Shown here: in pieces, positions 56,741 to 64,000 of the stretch | How the letters are laid out: each line of letters starts with the position of its first letter | Numbering within the stretch: the stretch's first letter is position 1 | Assembly (NCBI GenBank): GCA_004352715.1 | Contig: SCFE01000003.1 | Location: 4,261,755-4,325,754, forward strand | Direction: 5' to 3' | Length of the DNA stretch: 64,000 bases | Origin: Hofstenia miamia | Lineage: Eukaryota; Xenacoelomorpha; Acoela | Notes under the pieces: model-generated | Seen by the model: only the letters and a program-made list of their open reading frames with translations | Told to the model about the DNA's origin: nothing | Databases searched by the model: none | Position numbers and translations under genes: made by a program

Positions 56741-58391
56741 CAGTGCCGTGCAAAAGTATTGCATCATTCGAATTTTTCGACATACTTTAATTTATTTGAC
56801 TACAGATCTCACAATACGTTGAAATTTGGTTCCCTAGAGCGCTATGGAATTATATTTACCGTATTTCGAAAAATATTAATGGTGACATTTATTTCAGCAA
56901 TGCAGATTTTCAAATTTTAGGCACTGCTCAATAATACACATACATATATTAGGTTAATACAAATTGTGTTAATGCACAAATAAGGTTGATACAAAGTAGT
57001 TTACAATCAAGACACTACAAACAAACATATATACTGTAGGAAAAGAATGTCACGTTTAATATTTTGCTGGATATCCTTTGTTTTTATTACGGCTGAAATT
57101 CTTGTGGGCATACTCTCCACCAATCTTTCGCACACTTCCTTGAACACTTCAAGACACCAAACCTTCGTTATTTCTGCACGGAATGTTGCTAATTTTGAAA
57201 AGCGTTTGCCGGCGAGCTTTCTCTTGATGATCATCCATAGATGTTCTATGGGATTCAGGTCGGGGCTATTCCCTGGCCAAAACAGTAGTTGAATGTTGTT
57301 CTCCGCAACACCGTTTGAGATCTCTTGGAAACGTGGCAAGGGGCAGAATCTTGCTGGAATGTTGTGCAGCTTGCTATAGTCATAAAATGTTCCAGCTTTT
57401 CTTCCAATATTCACAAGTATAGTGCAGTGTGTTCATGTTGACACCCACATCCAGAAATGTTAAGGCGCCACGACCATGGTGACTGAAACAACCCCACACT
57501 ATTACTGATGGGGGATGCTTCACAGTAAGCAGGACGACTTACTAATGGTTTAGATTCCTGGAACATTTGAAAGAAGCTCTCGTCAATAAACATGACCTGC
57601 TTCCAGTGTTCAATGCTACAAGCAGATACTTCTGGCAGAAGGCAAGGCGCTGTTTTTTTATCTTGGCAGTGATTAACGGCTTTTTGACGGCTCTGCGGGT
57701 AGGTGATTAAAAACGATGGCGCACGCGTCTCTTGATTGTGTCTACAGACACATTGTGGCATGATTGCGGCAATTCCTGCTTTATCTCGGCGGCAGTGATG
57801 AACGGGTTAATCATCGCAAGTCGACTCATGGCGATATCATCCTTAGTTGTTGTGACTTTTGGGCGTCCAGATCGGGCACGGGACTTACTGGAGCCAGTTT
57901 CATGGTACTGCTTGATTGTACGAACCACGGTGCTTTGAGGGACATACAAATCAGCAGCAATATCACGTGATGATTTGGTGGTATGCTCGTGGAGTGCGAT
58001 TATACGTTCGCGTATTTCTTGTGACAGTTCACGTTCTTTACCATACAAGCAATTGTAATGAAAATAGCTAAAATGGCGATGACATGCACATTTATATTGC
58101 TGTAATGCCAGCCAATTACACACACGCAACTAGGTGGTACATACCCCCGATATGCACATGTACACATGTACAACTGCGTGTAGGTATTGCTAATATATTG
58201 CTCTAGTCGTGGAGGCACAGAGACAAACCCACACACTGCTGAAGCATTTGAATAACCGTCTAGACTTTCAGATGACTCATATAATAGAAACCAAGACGAT
58301 ACTAACACACAAAATTGCGTGTAGCTGTAGCCTATGACCTTTTACTCTAATACTAAATATTGCTGCTGATGCAATACTTTTGCATGCACTG
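56741..58391 (-). mobile_element. Full-length Tc1-like transposon
   Basis: 1,651 bp, flanked by TA on both sides (56739-56740, 58392-58393). The ends are CAGTGCCGTGCAAAAGTATT on the left and, inverted, CAGTGCATGCAAAAGTATTG on the right, matching over about 27 bases. It contains the transposase pseudogene on the minus strand. The left end lies only 78 bases from the 1,000-N gap. Confidence 0.9.
57007..58129 (-). pseudogene. Tc1-like DDE transposase, frameshifted
   Basis: Cut-and-paste transposase in three overlapping minus-strand frames (58129-57707, 57761-57411, 57414-57007). The N-terminus has paired helix-turn-helix regions (ELSQEIRERIIALHEHTTKS, STVVRTIKQYHETGS) joined by the GRP-like motif SGRPKVTTTKDD. 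Catalytic residues: Asp in VMFIDESFF, Asp in QQDSAPCHVSK (other frame, about 57,320-57,350) and Glu in PGNSPDLNPIEHLW, spaced as in Tc1 (DD34E). All three are present but not in one frame, so the copy is inactive by itself yet not very old. An ATG upstream of ELSQEI in the 58129 frame may not be the original start. Confidence 0.85.
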
Positions 58392-59166
58392 TAAGAAGCT
58401 TTGTTATCCAGTATAAGCGTTATTGATGCTTCTATTAATATTGTCAATTTTTCTCTCGTGAATAGACTTGAAACCCATGGCATTAAGTACCTCATAGGAG
58501 GACTATATTTCCAAGAAAATGATTTGCAATGACGATAATATTTTATTTGATAGATTAAAGGTCGAGCTCATATTTTTTGGTCACACAATTTTATTGCAAC
58601 TGAAAACAAAAATTTCAAAAATTTAACATCTAGTCTAACCGTTGCCTATAGATTATGCACTACGTGGATATTTCATCTTCTCCATATTTTTATTGAACTA
58701 TTTCATGCGCTTGATATATTTCATTGCGTTCATACTGAATTAGATACTAACTTTAATACATGTGTGCGATTGATTCAATTTTAAATTTCTGCAGTACATT
58801 ATGATAGTTTTTGGTGAAACACTTGAAATTATTGTCTATATAGATTTTTTCAACTGTGTATCAAGCGTTTAACATGAGAATTGAAAACGTATTTGGCGTA
58901 TTACTAATTTAAGTGCAACTCTTATGATTTTCAGCTAAAGTTTTGAACTAAGTTTGAGCTCTCATATCCAGTGAGGAAGTGTTACGAAACGGCACTAAAA
59001 CGTTTTAATCTACCCACCATAATACAGAATAATAATTAATTAATTTCTATCAGAAAAGGATATCGTAAAAAATTTACGTATAGTATTTGATAATTAACTT
59101 TCATTATTTAATTAAATATTCCCACAAAAATATTTACCGCAAAAATTTGAAATTAATATTTCAAAA
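58392..59166. other. Unassigned AT-rich sequence
   Basis: No gene seen. Confidence 0.5.
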
Positions 59167-59424
59167 ATGAAATGTCTTTACATCTTTTTCCTATTGTTGC
59201 TTCACATCAGATTAGCGTCAGCGTTTCTTGGTATTGCTTTAACAATTGCATCAATCGCAATACCGCTTGTTTCAAAATTAATGCGAAGAAGTGATGCAGG
59301 CATCAATGACACATCTGCTATTATCCCTCCAATCGAAGACTTAAGAATCTTATTACTTTCAAGTAATTGCTCAGAAGAATTCTGTGATAAAGGCGTGGCC
59401 TTGCAACTAGATGAAATGTATTGA
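59167..59424 (+). CDS. Small secreted-peptide-like ORF, 85 residues
   Basis: Begins MKCLYIFFLLLLHIRLASA, a textbook signal peptide with a likely cut after ASA. The mature part starts with a short hydrophobic and cationic stretch (FLGIALTIASIAIPLVSK, then LMRR) and continues with an acidic region containing two Cys (SNCSEEFC). The ATG is preceded by AAAA. The layout (signal, amphipathic or hydrophobic segment, dibasic site, acidic tail) is one seen in precursors of membrane-active peptides, but I cannot match it to a named family; it may be only the first exon of a larger secreted or membrane protein. A (TA)n tract begins 34 bases after the stop. Confidence 0.4.
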   Translation: MKCLYIFFLLLLHIRLASAFLGIALTIASIAIPLVSKLMRRSDAGINDTSAIIPPIEDLRILLLSSNCSEEFCDKGVALQLDEMY

Positions 59425-59456
59425 TAGTTTTATAATTTCTTTATTAATAATAATCG

Positions 59457-64000
<4,544 letters not shown>

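Overview
This is a piece of an AT-rich nuclear genome from an invertebrate animal. The evidence is the density of animal-type mobile elements (Ty3/gypsy-like LTR retrotransposons, CR1/L2/jockey-like LINEs, Tc1/mariner, pogo-like and hAT-like DNA elements), LINEs carrying 2A peptides, and the absence of bacterial gene organisation. I cannot name the species from the sequence. Almost everything recognisable is a mobile element in decay. The window is also a draft assembly: it has six runs of N, plus ten single-N joins, most of which are flanked by near-identical duplicated sequence.

Layout. 1-9.7 kb (+): two partial copies of one Ty3/gypsy-like family (called A here): gag, protease, RT, RNase H, integrase, then a long decayed ORF of unknown function downstream of pol. 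9.7-15.8 kb (mainly -): a second gypsy-like family (B). Its gag, protease, RT and RNase H read on the minus strand, while an integrase segment lies inverted inside the RT. That integrase segment is itself split by a 1.3 kb LTR-like insertion with a 4 bp target duplication. 16.9-28.6 kb: a mosaic of LINE fragments on both strands, including a LINE ORF1 with a 2A motif and three zinc knuckles, and two tail-to-tail LINE pairs meeting in a shared trinucleotide microsatellite. 31-35 kb: a second LINE lineage with a 2A motif just ahead of its endonuclease.

36-53 kb: several short non-autonomous DNA transposons with terminal inverted repeats (36.0, 43.4, 44.0, 48.9 and 52.4 kb), a perfect 3 x 239 bp tandem array, further LINE remnants, and a decayed member of an uncharacterised repeated protein family (47.2-48.5 kb). 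The one convincing host-like gene is an intact, apparently intronless 12-TM major facilitator transporter at 42.1-43.3 kb (SLC18B1-like). 53-64 kb: a TATA-containing promoter-like segment, a second hAT-like end running into a 1,000-N gap, a full-length but frameshifted Tc1 element with TA target duplications, and a small ORF with a clear signal peptide at 59.2 kb. The last 4.5 kb holds nothing I can assign.

The genes do not form a pathway. The biology here is the turnover of retroelements and DNA transposons. The least conventional items are the two 2A-bearing LINEs, the non-env third ORF of gypsy family A, the uncharacterised repeat protein at 47-48 kb, and the hAT-like pair. A near-perfect Tn5/Nextera mosaic end at 51.23 kb and the single-N duplications show that part of the apparent structure is technical.
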